Shown: one piece after another, positions 8,964 through 17,531 of the stretch
How positions within the stretch are numbered: the first letter of the stretch is position 1
Layout: each line of letters begins with the position of its first letter
Assembly: GCA_964605155.1 (NCBI GenBank)
Contig: CAZSAK010000026.1
Span: 1-32,566, forward strand
Reading direction: 5' to 3'
From: CAZSAK01 sp964605155
GTDB lineage: Bacteria > Pseudomonadota > Gammaproteobacteria > SZUA-140
Length of the DNA stretch: 32,566 nt
Translations under genes and position numbers: made by a program
Notes under the pieces: model-generated
What the model was told of the DNA's origin: nothing
The model's database searches: none
The model's input: the letters and a program-made list of their open reading frames with translations, nothing else

Positions 8964-9917
8964 ATGTCGCAACAACAACAACGCATGCACCCTGATGCGC
9001 GTATCTATATCGCGGGCCACCGCGGCCTGATGGGCGCCGCATTGGTACGGCGGTTAAGAGAGCAGGGTTTTAATAACCTCATCCTCGCCACGAGCGAGGA
9101 AGTCGATCTGCGCGACCAGGCCGCTGTCGACCATTTTTATGAACGGACACATCCCGAGTACGTGTTTGTCGCGGCGGCGAGGGTCGGCGGTATTCTCGCC
9201 AACGACAGCTATCCGGCGGAGTTCCTCTATGACAATCTGATGATCGAGGCCAACCTGATCGACGGCGCCTACCGGCATGGGATCACAAAGCTGTTGTTTC
9301 TCGGCAGTACCTGTATCTACCCAAGGATGGCACCCCAGCCGTTGAAGGAGGACTATCTCCTTACCGGTCCGCTGGAATCTACCAATGAATGGTATGCCGT
9401 TGCCAAGATAGCGGGTATCAAACTGTGTCAGGCCTATCACAAGCAATATGGTTGTCGTTTCATAGCGGTCATGCCGACCAATCTGTACGGTCCCGGTGAC
9501 AATTTTGATCTCAAGACATCTCATGTGCTGCCTGCACTGATACGCAAGTTTCACGAGGCCAAGGAACGCGGTGATGACAACGTTACCATTTGGGGAACCG
9601 GCAAACCCCGCAGGGAATTCCTGCACGTCGATGATTGTGCCGCGGCCTGTATCCATCTGATGAATGTGTACGAGGCGCCCGACATCATCAATGTCGGCGT
9701 CGGGGACGACATCAGCATCCACGACCTGGCCCTGTTGATCAGGTCCGTGACCGGATTCAGGGGGGAGATCGTCTACGATCACTCGAAACCCGACGGCACG
9801 CCCCGCAAGCTGGTGGATGTGACCAGGATATACGCGACGGGCTGGCTTCCCGCCATCACCCTGGAGGAGGGTATACGCTCGACCTATGACTGGTACCAGT
9901 CTAGAGTATCATCATAA
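8964..9917 (+). CDS. fcl: GDP-L-fucose synthase (GDP-4-keto-6-deoxymannose epimerase/reductase)
   Basis: About 317 residues, matching Fcl/WcaG. It performs the 3,5-epimerisation and NADPH-dependent 4-reduction that turn the Gmd product into GDP-L-fucose. Visible motifs are the nucleotide-binding YIAGHRGLMGAALV near the N-terminus, VAAARVGGILAND, the LGSTCIYPRMAPQP catalytic region, the Tyr-x3-Lys in NEWYAVAKIAGIKLC, and MPTNLYGPGDNF. The reading frame also has a TTG at 8961 and a second ATG at 8985; the ATG at 8964 is chosen, although upstream ribosome-binding sequence is weak and 8985 is possible. Pairing with gmd makes GDP-fucose supply for the neighbouring polysaccharide the likely role. 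GDP-mannose synthesis genes are not in the window. Confidence 0.96.
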   Translation: MSQQQQRMHPDARIYIAGHRGLMGAALVRRLREQGFNNLILATSEEVDLRDQAAVDHFYERTHPEYVFVAAARVGGILANDSYPAEFLYDNLMIEANLIDGAYRHGITKLLFLGSTCIYPRMAPQPLKEDYLLTGPLESTNEWYAVAKIAGIKLCQAYHKQYGCRFIAVMPTNLYGPGDNFDLKTSHVLPALIRKFHEAKERGDDNVTIWGTGKPRREFLHVDDCAAACIHLMNVYEAPDIINVGVGDDISIHDLALLIRSVTGFRGEIVYDHSKPDGTPRKLVDVTRIYATGWLPAITLEEGIRSTYDWYQSRVSS

Positions 9918-10457
9918 CTAAATGAAAAATATGACAAATGAAAGATATACGCATATTACTTGAGGTGCCGGATCAGGGGGGTTCCGGGCAACCTGGAGAC
10001 GGATTAAAAAATATCAATGACCTCGATTCCTGACCGGGGTTATGATTCTGTCCGTCTTTATTTTATATGCCAATGTCGATGAATTTTACAACCTGAAGTC
10101 TCCGGATTTTCTGCCCCAATATCGGGAATCTTGAATAGGTATTATAAACAAGTAAATATATGCTATTATGAAGACAAAATATTCTATGGAATGGTTATTG
10201 CTATTCTAAAAAATATTGATTGGACCATGTATTGGTTTATGCATATCGGATTAAACTATAAGAAAGTTTCATACAGGGATAGTTTGTTCGGGGATGCTTC
10301 AGTAATAATTAATCCGGTTGTGCTCAGGGAGATAAGGATATTTTAGAGCCCATGAGGGCTAAACGTAACTGCAATATTTTTTTGTTACGTTGGTTCTCGA
10401 CAGAAGCAGGAATCAATAGCGGATGGACTTTAGAATATCGGGGAATGGGCACCTTCA
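9918..10457. other. AT-rich stretch with no convincing gene between fcl and the initiating transferase
   Basis: About 540 bp whose middle is very AT-rich: my hand count over 10141-10320 is 52 G+C in 180, against about 57% in neighbouring genes. Only short open frames exist: 31 codons from 9939, 30 codons from 10042 and 71 codons from 10131. None resembles a known family. This may be degraded or foreign sequence at a point where polysaccharide genes were exchanged. I see no clear promoter, terminator or insertion-sequence end. Confidence 0.6.
10131..10346 (+). CDS. Doubtful small hypothetical protein
   Basis: 71 codons from a TTG start inside the AT-rich stretch. The translation is rich in Tyr, Ile, Asn and Lys, with short hydrophobic patches. 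It matches no family I recognise and has no evident ribosome-binding site. It overlaps the stop of a preceding 30-codon frame by one base pattern. It is more likely chance open sequence or a decayed remnant than a working gene. Confidence 0.15.
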   Translation: MNRYYKQVNICYYEDKIFYGMVIAILKNIDWTMYWFMHIGLNYKKVSYRDSLFGDASVIINPVVLREIRIF

Positions 10458-11915
10458 ATGCGCGATGACAGTGTATTTCAGACTTTAGTATCAAACGCGA
10501 GCACTCACCGCAATTTCCGCGGGATCCTGCGACATCATCATTATGACATTGCAACCATCATCCGAATCCTGGATGCATTGCTGGTTGGCGGACTTCTGTG
10601 GCTGCTTGCCCATCTGTTTTCAGAAAGCTGGAACTCCCACTACAGTTTTGCGACAGCCCTTACCATGGGTCTGTTCTTTATCATCGCACAATCCAATGAC
10701 CTGTATCGTTCCAGGCGCGGTGCGGCACTGCATCATGAGTCCATCCGTCTATGGATTGCCTGGCTCACGGTTATCATGGTGTTGCTGTTTATCGCCTATG
10801 CTACCAGGACCTCAGCAGAGTATTCCCGCGGCGTTATCCTGACATGGTTTGTGTCCACACCCGTGGTGCTCACCGTGTGGCGCGGCAGCCTGCACTATCT
10901 GCTGGGCCGGTTACGCGAGCATGGGCTGAATACCCGCCGCGTGGCGATCGTCGGCGCGCGTGAACTGGGCGCCGATTTCGCGCGCACCATTCTCAGCGCA
11001 CCCTGGATGGGCCTGTTGCCGATCGGGTTCTATGACGACCGCAAACCGACGGGTGCACGTCCGCTGGTCAGTGAACCGGTGAAGGTTGTCGGCGATCTGA
11101 ATACGCTGATCAATCATGCCAGGGAAGGGAAGATCGATTCCATCTATATCACCCTGCCGATGCGCGCCGAGGAACGTATCAAGCATCTGTTGGGCCAGCT
11201 TTCGGATACCACCGTCTCGGTGCACCTGGTGCCCGATTTCTTTATCTATAACCTGATGAATGCCAGCTGGAGTAATCTCGGTGATCTTCCCATCGTCAGC
11301 ATCTACGAGACACCGTTCTTCGGCGTCGATGGCTGGATCAAGCGGTTTGAGGATATCGTGCTGGCCAGCATGATACTGATGATCATCTCCATACCCATGA
11401 TCATTATCGCCATCGCTGTGAAGCTGTCGTCACCGGGTCCTGTCTTCTTCAAACAATACCGTTACGGACTGCGCGGCAACCGGATCGAGGTCTGGAAGTT
11501 TCGTACCATGACAACCTGTGAGAACGGTGATGAGATAACCCAGGCCAAACGGCATGACTATCGTGTGACGCGTATCGGCAAATTCCTGCGGCGCACATCA
11601 CTGGATGAACTGCCGCAGTTTATCAATGTCCTGCAAGGCAACATGTCGATCGTGGGACCGCGCCCGCATGCTGTCGTCCATAACGAACAGTATCGTAAAC
11701 TGATCAGTGGTTACATGTTGCGTCACAAGGTCAAGCCCGGAATCACCGGCCTCGCGCAGGTCAACGGCTGGCGTGGTGAAACCGATACAGTGGACAAGAT
11801 GAGAAAGCGCGTAGAGTTCGATCTGGCCTATATCCGTAACTGGTCATTATTTCTTGATCTGAAGATCATTTTAATGACCATGTTGAGGGGCTTTACAGGC
11901 AAAAACGTCTATTGA
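10458..11915 (+). CDS. Undecaprenyl-phosphate hexose-1-phosphate transferase (WcaJ/WbaP type)
   Basis: 485 residues with the usual two-part structure of polyprenyl glycosylphosphotransferases. The N-terminal half has about four transmembrane helices (30-150) and a Rossmann-like domain (RRVAIVGARELG, about 155-285). After one more membrane segment (about 300-325), the C-terminal catalytic domain begins. It holds SSPGPVFFKQYRYG, WKFRTM, VTRIGKFLRRTSLDELPQF and MSIVGPRP, and ends in the family's Tyr-terminated tail (GKNVY). The enzyme transfers a sugar-1-phosphate, often glucose, from a UDP-sugar to undecaprenyl phosphate at the inner membrane, starting each repeat unit. The sugar cannot be told from sequence. 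It fits the preceding export and fucose genes, although separated from them by AT-rich DNA. Confidence 0.93.
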   Translation: MRDDSVFQTLVSNASTHRNFRGILRHHHYDIATIIRILDALLVGGLLWLLAHLFSESWNSHYSFATALTMGLFFIIAQSNDLYRSRRGAALHHESIRLWIAWLTVIMVLLFIAYATRTSAEYSRGVILTWFVSTPVVLTVWRGSLHYLLGRLREHGLNTRRVAIVGARELGADFARTILSAPWMGLLPIGFYDDRKPTGARPLVSEPVKVVGDLNTLINHAREGKIDSIYITLPMRAEERIKHLLGQLSDTTVSVHLVPDFFIYNLMNASWSNLGDLPIVSIYETPFFGVDGWIKRFEDIVLASMILMIISIPMIIIAIAVKLSSPGPVFFKQYRYGLRGNRIEVWKFRTMTTCENGDEITQAKRHDYRVTRIGKFLRRTSLDELPQFINVLQGNMSIVGPRPHAVVHNEQYRKLISGYMLRHKVKPGITGLAQVNGWRGETDTVDKMRKRVEFDLAYIRNWSLFLDLKIILMTMLRGFTGKNVY

Positions 11916-11955
11916 GCGGGGGATACATGACGGTGTTTATCGTTATGTAGCGCTC
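11914..11955 (+). terminator. Imperfect hairpin overlapping the end of the transferase gene
   Basis: TACATGACG (11924-11932) pairs with CGTTATGTA (11941-11949) over nine pairs including one G-U, around an 8-nt loop. Outer arms GAGCG (11914-11918) and CGCTC (11951-11955) can extend it across an asymmetric internal loop. No T-run follows, so it is not a textbook intrinsic terminator; it could stabilise the mRNA 3' end or be chance. Confidence 0.35.
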
Positions 11956-12040
11956 ATCATCATCCCGTCCTCTGTGTATAAATCCGCTATCTGATTGGCC
12001 CGGGTGGTGTTTTACGGGTAAAATGCCTTGTAACGCCGGG

Positions 12041-12090
12041 TACACAGATCGGATACACAGATTGACGTTTATATAAGAGATTGCTAGTGT
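12041..12090 (+). promoter_or_regulatory. Candidate promoter with upstream 9-bp direct repeat before cytochrome c4
   Basis: TTGACG (12062-12067), a 17-nt spacer and TAGTGT (12085-12090) with a TG at -15/-14 form a plausible extended -10 promoter about 100 bp upstream of the cytochrome gene. Immediately upstream, and overlapping the -35 by one base, TACACAGAT occurs twice (12041-12049 and 12054-12062) with a 13-bp period. This is a possible activator or repressor site. All of this is by eye. Confidence 0.35.
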
Positions 12091-12187
12091 TAAATCCATC
12101 TGATTGTACGGATTCGGGCCCGACGGGATGTGCGCGTATCATCCCTCTAAAACAATAAACCTTTAAAACAATAAAAGGATCTCTGCA

Positions 12188-12838
12188 ATGACGAGGAAAT
12201 CTTATAGTCTTTTCGTATTATTCTGTACGCTCGTCTCGTTTGCAGTCGTTGAGACCAGTTTCGCCTACGAGCCGGGTGATCCGGAGGCCGGTCAGGGTAA
12301 AGCGGCCCTGTGCGGCGGCTGTCATGGTATGGACGGCAACAGCCCGGATGCGACCTTTCCACGCCTTGCCGGCCAGTATGCCGGTTACATCGTCAAACAG
12401 GTCAGGGATTTTCAGTCGGGCAAGCGCGCCAACAACGATACCATGGCCGGTATGGCGGCGACCGTGGCCAGCGTCCAGGACGCCAAGGATATCGGTGCCT
12501 ATTTCGCGCAGCAGAAGATGGCTGATGAACCATTGGTGAAGCCGGACAGTTCTCTGGTGAAAAAGGGCAAGCAGATCTTCCTGAATGGCAATGAAAAGAC
12601 CGGCCTGTATGCCTGCGTCAACTGCCATGGCGAACGCGGCAAGGGCAAGGCACCGAACATCTCGGTCTTTCCACGTATCGGCGGACAGCATCGCGATTAC
12701 ATCAAGAAAGAGCTGCATGACTTTCAGGCGGGTACCCGCAGCAATGATCCGGCGGGCATGATGAGCGATATTGCCAAAAAGCTCTCGGATGACGAGATCA
12801 ACGCCGTGGCGGCCTATCTCTCCACGCTGTTACCTTAG
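12188..12838 (+). CDS. Cytochrome c4 (diheme periplasmic electron carrier)
   Basis: 216 residues with a signal peptide (cleavage likely after SFA) and two c-type heme motifs, CGGCHG (about residues 42-47) and CVNCHG (about 141-146). These lie in two homologous halves, each carrying the family's PRLAGQYAGYIVKQV or PRIGGQHRDYIKKEL helix. Candidate axial methionines are in DTMAGMA and PAGMM. Size and layout are those of cytochrome c4, which carries electrons in the periplasm, often to cbb3-type oxidases. AAAGGATCTCTGCA places a Shine-Dalgarno sequence 8-9 nt before the ATG. The gene stands alone and is followed by a strong hairpin. No oxidase genes are nearby. Confidence 0.93.
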   Translation: MTRKSYSLFVLFCTLVSFAVVETSFAYEPGDPEAGQGKAALCGGCHGMDGNSPDATFPRLAGQYAGYIVKQVRDFQSGKRANNDTMAGMAATVASVQDAKDIGAYFAQQKMADEPLVKPDSSLVKKGKQIFLNGNEKTGLYACVNCHGERGKGKAPNISVFPRIGGQHRDYIKKELHDFQAGTRSNDPAGMMSDIAKKLSDDEINAVAAYLSTLLP

Positions 12839-12859
12839 TAGATAACGAATCTCTTTGAC

Positions 12860-12894
12860 CGGCAAGGCGGACCATGAGTCCGCCTTGCCGTTTA
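12860..12894. terminator. Strong intrinsic terminator shared by convergent genes
   Basis: A perfect 13-bp stem (12860-12872 with 12878-12890, arms CGGCAAGGCGGAC and its complement) closes a 5-nt loop (CATGA) and is followed on the + strand by TTTAT. It lies 21 bp after the cytochrome c4 stop and 41 bp from the end of the convergent argF, so it probably ends transcription from the cytochrome side and may also serve argF. Confidence 0.85.
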
Positions 12895-12935
12895 TACAAG
12901 TCTGGCTTTCGATAACGGCATGTACCGGCGTCGCA

Positions 12936-13838
12936 TCAGGCGATCAGCAATTCGAGCAAGGCCTTTTGTGAATGGAGGCGGTTTTCCGCTTCATCCCATA
13001 CCACGCTCTGGGGCCCGTCGATGACGGCGGTCGTGACCTCTTCACCGCGGTGCGCCGGCAGGCAGTGCATGAATATCGCGTCCTTGTTTGCCGCGGTCAT
13101 GACCTCCTGGTTGACCTGGTATTCTTTGAAGACCTTGAGCCGATGAAGACGCTCGTCTTCCTGTCCCATGCTGGCCCATACATCGGTGACGACGAGATCC
13201 GCGTCCCGGGCGGCTTCCAGAGGTCTTCTCATCACCGTCACCTTGTTTGACGTCGCCAGGATGTTCGGGTCCGGTTCGTAGTCGTGGGGACAGGCAATCT
13301 GCAGGTTGAAGTCGAGCAGCATTGATGCGTTGATATAGGAATGGCACATGTTATTGCCGTCGCCGATCCAGGCAACGTTTTTCCCGCTGATGTCACCACG
13401 GTGTTCGGCGTAGGTAAACAGGTCCGCCAGCAACTGGCAGGGATGAAACTTGTCGGATAGCCCGTTGATCACGGGTACGCGGGAATGCGCAGCAAAGCAT
13501 TCCAGTTTCTCGTGTTCATAGGTGCGGATCATGATGATATCGACCATGCGAGACAGGACGCGAGCGGTATCCTCGATGAGTTCGCCACGACCCAGCTGGG
13601 TATCGCGCGGCGACAGGAATATCGCATCACCGCCGAACTGGATCATGGCCGTTTCGAACGATACGCGGGTACGGGTCGAGGATTTCTCGAACACCATGCC
13701 CAGCACCCTGTTTTTCAGTGGCTCGTAGTTTTCGCCTCGTTTACGCATGGATTTCAGTTCAGCTGCGCGTTGTATCAGCGCGCGTAATTCGGCGGAGTCA
13801 AGATCCTGCAGCGACAGAAAATGGCGCGGCGTTGTCAT
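12936..13838 (-). CDS. argF: Ornithine carbamoyltransferase
   Basis: 300 residues, the usual length for the anabolic enzyme. It makes citrulline from ornithine and carbamoyl phosphate in arginine biosynthesis. The carbamoyl-phosphate loop STRTR is at 54-58, HPCQ at 132-135, the ornithine-binding DVWASMGQE near 219, and the catalytic HCLPAHRGEEV at 258-268. A GGGGA lies about 5-6 nt upstream of the ATG. The gene is 36 bp downstream of argD on the same strand, so argD-argF is probably one transcript. argG, the next enzyme in the pathway, is separate at 28.1 kb. Confidence 0.97.
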   Translation of the reverse strand: MTTPRHFLSLQDLDSAELRALIQRAAELKSMRKRGENYEPLKNRVLGMVFEKSSTRTRVSFETAMIQFGGDAIFLSPRDTQLGRGELIEDTARVLSRMVDIIMIRTYEHEKLECFAAHSRVPVINGLSDKFHPCQLLADLFTYAEHRGDISGKNVAWIGDGNNMCHSYINASMLLDFNLQIACPHDYEPDPNILATSNKVTVMRRPLEAARDADLVVTDVWASMGQEDERLHRLKVFKEYQVNQEVMTAANKDAIFMHCLPAHRGEEVTTAVIDGPQSVVWDEAENRLHSQKALLELLIA

Positions 13839-13874
13839 GTCATATCCCCGTATTTGTTGATGTGCGTGCCATGA

Positions 13875-15056
13875 TCAATTCACTTTCAACATATTGTCCC
13901 TGATGATCGTGGCCACGCTCTGGACGATTTCCCCGGCCTCATCATCGCTGATGATGAGCGGCGGTAACAGCCGAATGACCTTGTCGGCCTGGACACTGAA
14001 CAGGATACCCTGTTCAAGGCCGACTGCGGCCAGGTGGGTACAGGGTGAATCGAGTTCAATGCCGATCATCAGCCCCTTGCCGCGGATCTCCCTGACATGA
14101 TCACAACCGGCGAGCGCGGTGCCGAGATCGGCGATCATCTTTTTGCCCAAAATGGCGGCACGGTCCGCCAGTCGGGATGTCTCCAGGGTCTTTATGACTG
14201 CCAGTCCGGCGCGGCATGCCAGCGGGTTGCCGCCGAAGGTAGAGCCATGCTGGCCGGGTTTGAAGACCGCGGCCGCCTTGCCGCGCGCCATACAGGCACC
14301 GATGGGTACACCGTTACCGAGTCCCTTCGCAACGGCGATTACATCAGGGTGTAGAGGACGATGCTGATAGGCGAACCATTTGCCGGTACGGCACATGCCT
14401 GTCTGTATCTCATCGAGCATCATCAACCAGTCGTACCGGTCACATAACTCGCGTACCTGATCGAGATAATCCTCGGCCGGCACATTGATACCGCCTTCAC
14501 CCTGGATGGGTTCCAGCAGAACGGCAACGACGTTGGGACTGTTGCCGGCAATCTTGTGCAGGACCTCGACATCGTTAAAAGGCGCACGGATAAATCCCTT
14601 GACCAGGGGTTCGAAACCGGCCTGTATCTTGCTGTTGCCGGTGGCCGACAATGTCGCCAGCGTACGGCCGTGAAAACTGTTTTCCGCAACGATGATGGCG
14701 GGCTCGGCGATACCCTTGTTGTGCCCATAGAGACGCGCCAGCTTGATCACGGCCTCGACCGCCTCCGCGCCGGAGTTGCAGAAAAATACATTCTCCATTT
14801 CCGCAACCCTGGTCAACCCCGTCGCCAGCTCCTGCTGGTTCGCAATGCCATAGAGATTTGTCGTATGGACGAGCTTGCGTGCCTGGTCGCAGATCGCCTC
14901 CGCGACGGCGGGATGTGCATGGCCGAGACCACATACCGCGATACCGCTGAGTGCATCGAGGTATTTTTTTCCGTTACTGTCCCATAACCAGGCACCTTCA
15001 CCATGGGTGAAGGTCACGGGCAGCCGGTTGTATGTCTGCATGATGGTCTGTGGCAT
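13875..15056 (-). CDS. argD: Acetylornithine aminotransferase (PLP-dependent)
   Basis: 393 residues, fold-type I class III aminotransferase. It converts N-acetylglutamate semialdehyde to N-acetylornithine, and in many bacteria also serves lysine biosynthesis. Visible landmarks are NSGAEAVEAVIKLAR (94-108), which binds cofactor phosphate, SFHGRT (127-132), LDEIQTG (214-220) with the PLP-binding Asp, AKGLGNGVPIGA with the Schiff-base Lys at 244, and GSTFGGNPLA (271-280). It is promoter-proximal to argF. The upstream 252-bp region is shared with the divergent hydantoinase-B gene. Confidence 0.95.
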   Translation of the reverse strand: MPQTIMQTYNRLPVTFTHGEGAWLWDSNGKKYLDALSGIAVCGLGHAHPAVAEAICDQARKLVHTTNLYGIANQQELATGLTRVAEMENVFFCNSGAEAVEAVIKLARLYGHNKGIAEPAIIVAENSFHGRTLATLSATGNSKIQAGFEPLVKGFIRAPFNDVEVLHKIAGNSPNVVAVLLEPIQGEGGINVPAEDYLDQVRELCDRYDWLMMLDEIQTGMCRTGKWFAYQHRPLHPDVIAVAKGLGNGVPIGACMARGKAAAVFKPGQHGSTFGGNPLACRAGLAVIKTLETSRLADRAAILGKKMIADLGTALAGCDHVREIRGKGLMIGIELDSPCTHLAAVGLEQGILFSVQADKVIRLLPPLIISDDEAGEIVQSVATIIRDNMLKVN

Positions 15057-15308
15057 GACGGCTTATCGTATGAGATATCTGTTATGTCGGTTGTATGTCA
15101 ATGTTGATGGAATTCAGTGACCGGATTCAGCCGGAAACCGTCCATTATAACCAAATTTTGACCTGCGCAAACTGCCATTACTACGCATAAGGCCGGTGAT
15201 ATCCCCGCTGTTTGTGCCCAGGTTGTGACAGGCGGTATGATCCTCATGGATGTATATTCGATCCCGATATGGACGGATAACCCATAGTTATTGACAGAAT
15301 GAGAACTG

Positions 15309-16913
15309 ATGAACGCCATCGAGCTTGGCATCTTTGCAAGTCATATCACCGCGATCTGTGATGAAATGGGCGCGGTGTTGCAACGCGCATCATTGTCCAC
15401 CAACATCAAGGATCGCCTGGATTTTTCATGTGCCGTGTTTGACAGCGAAGGATTGTTGTGTGCACAGGCGGCGCATATCCCGGTTCATCTGGGCAGTATG
15501 GCCTTTGCCATGGTGGACGTCGTGAACGCGATGAATTGGCAGGCGGGTGACATGGTGATACTGAACGATCCGTTTCTGGGTGGCACGCATCTGCCGGATG
15601 TCACTCTGATCGCTCCGCTGTTTATCGACGGGCAGTGTATGGGTTTTGTTGCGAACCGGGCACATCACGCGGATATCGGCGCCTCCGCCCCGGGCTCGAT
15701 GCCCGTCTCACGCCATCTTGACGAGGAAGGCACGATCATTCCCCCGACACACATCATGCATGCAGGAACGCTGGATGACGGGCTGTTGCAACGGATAACC
15801 GGTACCGCACGCAATGCACGTCTGAGTTATGCCGATTACTCGGCACAGATCAGCGCAAACCGCTGCGGGATCGCGCGTCTTACGAACCTGATCACGTCCA
15901 TGGGCGCGACATCCTACCGTGAAGGACTTGATGAACTGAATGCATACGCTGAACGCATGGCACTGGACGGACTGTCGAGGATACCGGATGGCGATTATCG
16001 TTTTCGTGACGTGATGGATGACGACGGGGCGGGAAGTTACGAAATTCCGATCGAGGTGCATATTCACGTCGATCATGGTCATCTTACCGTGGACTTCTCG
16101 GGCACCGCTCCACAGGTTAAGGGTAATATCAATTGTCCCCTGTCGGTGGCCGCGGCATCGGTATTTTATGTATTTCGTTGCCTCATGCCAGACAACACAC
16201 CGGCCTGTGCGGGCAGTTTGCGTCCCATCCGGCTGACGGCGCCGCCGGGTTGCCTCCTGAATGCACAACGGCCCGCGGCTGTCACCGCGGGCAACGTGGA
16301 GACCAGTACCCGCATCGTGGATGTCATCACCGGCGCACTCGCCGCCGCCATGCCGGATGCCATCCCGGCAGCGAGTCATGGCAGTATGAATAACGTTGCC
16401 ATGGGTTCCGCAATGGAGGGATCCAGCGCGCGCAATGTTGGAGATGAGGAAACAGCAGCAACGGCCGCGTGGGATTATTATGAAACCCTCGGTGGCGGTA
16501 TGGGTGCAGGTCCCGCGGGCGGAGGGATCAGCGCCGTGCAAACCCATATGACCAATACCCGTAACACCCCTGTCGAGAGTCTTGAGCTTCATTTCCCTCT
16601 GCGTATCAGGCGTTATGCGATCCGTGACGGCTCGGGTGGCGATGGACTTTACCCCGGTGGTGATGGATTGATACGTGAATATGAATTTCTTGAACCGGCG
16701 CGGGTGTCGCTGTTGACAGAACGGCGTATGCACGCACCCTGGGGGCTTGCCGACGGCAAGACCGGCCTCACAGGCAAGAACCTGCTGAATGGTCAGTCAT
16801 TGCCACCAAAGGGTACGTTTTCGGTCAATGCGGGTGACCGGCTGGAGATCAGGACGCCGGGAGGCGGCGGGTGGGGGAAACCGGCGCATAAGAGTGGAAA
16901 ACGGACCAATTGA
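15309..16913 (+). CDS. Hydantoinase B/oxoprolinase family protein
   Basis: 534 residues, typical of the HyuB (N-methylhydantoinase B/oxoprolinase) family. Recognisable segments are the N-terminal EMGAVLQRASLSTNIKDRLD, GDMVILNDPFLGGTHLPDV (about residue 78), NRAHHADIGASAPGSM (about 118), GNVETSTRIVDV (about 329) and a Gly-rich C-terminus. Family members work with a HyuA partner in ATP-dependent ring opening of hydantoins or 5-oxoproline. No HyuA is encoded in this window; the next gene is grxD. The substrate is therefore unknown. It could complement a distant HyuA, or, given the glutathione-related genes grxD and gloA nearby, act on 5-oxoproline; that is speculation. Confidence 0.88.
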   Translation: MNAIELGIFASHITAICDEMGAVLQRASLSTNIKDRLDFSCAVFDSEGLLCAQAAHIPVHLGSMAFAMVDVVNAMNWQAGDMVILNDPFLGGTHLPDVTLIAPLFIDGQCMGFVANRAHHADIGASAPGSMPVSRHLDEEGTIIPPTHIMHAGTLDDGLLQRITGTARNARLSYADYSAQISANRCGIARLTNLITSMGATSYREGLDELNAYAERMALDGLSRIPDGDYRFRDVMDDDGAGSYEIPIEVHIHVDHGHLTVDFSGTAPQVKGNINCPLSVAAASVFYVFRCLMPDNTPACAGSLRPIRLTAPPGCLLNAQRPAAVTAGNVETSTRIVDVITGALAAAMPDAIPAASHGSMNNVAMGSAMEGSSARNVGDEETAATAAWDYYETLGGGMGAGPAGGGISAVQTHMTNTRNTPVESLELHFPLRIRRYAIRDGSGGDGLYPGGDGLIREYEFLEPARVSLLTERRMHAPWGLADGKTGLTGKNLLNGQSLPPKGTFSVNAGDRLEIRTPGGGGWGKPAHKSGKRTN

Positions 16914-17045
16914 CCCCTATATACCCATATAACTTATAGGAGATCAATCTGCCCCATCCGGTCCTGACTGGAGTGGGGTACGTTAAGCAGGTAAAATGTC
17001 TTATTCAATCCCTGAACGATCATACAGAATCGAGGTGCATGAACT

Positions 17046-17366
17046 ATGGATGTAATGGATCGAATCCGTGAACAAATCAAAGGCAACCACATTGTATTGT
17101 ACATGAAGGGTACTCCGCAGTTTCCGCAATGCGGTTTTTCCAGTCACGCCACACAGGCGCTGCAGGCGTGCGGTGCGAAGTTCTCCTACGTGAATATCCT
17201 GGAAGATCCCGAGATACGTCAGAACCTGCCACGCTATGCCAACTGGCCGACATTTCCCCAGCTATATATCAACGGGGAATTGATTGGAGGCTGCGATATC
17301 ATCATGGAGCTGTTTCAACGTGGTGACCTGCACAAGATGGTCAAGGAGACAACCGATACTGCCTGA
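17046..17366 (+). CDS. grxD: Monothiol glutaredoxin (Grx4 type, Fe-S cluster carrier)
   Basis: 106 residues with the CGFS active site at 29-32, the preceding KGTPQFPQ glutathione-contact segment, the WPTFPQLYINGELIGG region containing the cis-proline, and GCDI, all characteristic of the Grx4/Grx5 class. These proteins bind a [2Fe-2S] cluster with glutathione and deliver it to acceptors, often with BolA partners. GAGGTG 8 nt before the ATG supports the start. It follows the hydantoinase gene by 132 bp and probably has its own promoter. The 165 bp downstream holds no gene. Confidence 0.96.
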   Translation: MDVMDRIREQIKGNHIVLYMKGTPQFPQCGFSSHATQALQACGAKFSYVNILEDPEIRQNLPRYANWPTFPQLYINGELIGGCDIIMELFQRGDLHKMVKETTDTA

Positions 17367-17531
17367 CGGTCTGGTGTGCGCAGGCAAGTATTGCATGCAG
17401 AGTTACCTGCAAGCGCGAAACAGTTACGACTTCCGTATTCGCCTCATATATTGTTTCATGCTGTATCCCGATTATGTCGGCGTTATGTGTATCACAGCCG
17501 GATAGGGCGAACGCCCGTTTACAGACCGGTT

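Noticed and set aside
12147..12177. Repeated AAAACAATAAA before cytochrome c4
   Set aside because: Short AT-rich near-repeat directly before the ribosome-binding site; probably simple leader sequence rather than an element.
15708..16733. Minus-strand open frame (341 codons) opposite the hydantoinase-B gene
   Set aside because: A shadow of a GC-rich gene; the translation is rich in His, Arg and Cys without order, and the + strand protein is a clear family member.
16955..16979. CCCCA/TGGGG inverted repeat before grxD
   Set aside because: Short arms with a mismatched interior and no promoter elements clearly aligned to it; not distinguishable from chance.
17505..17516. GGGCG-AA-CGCCC hairpin after grxD
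   Set aside because: Only 4-5 pairs with a tiny loop and no proper T-run; too weak to call a terminator.
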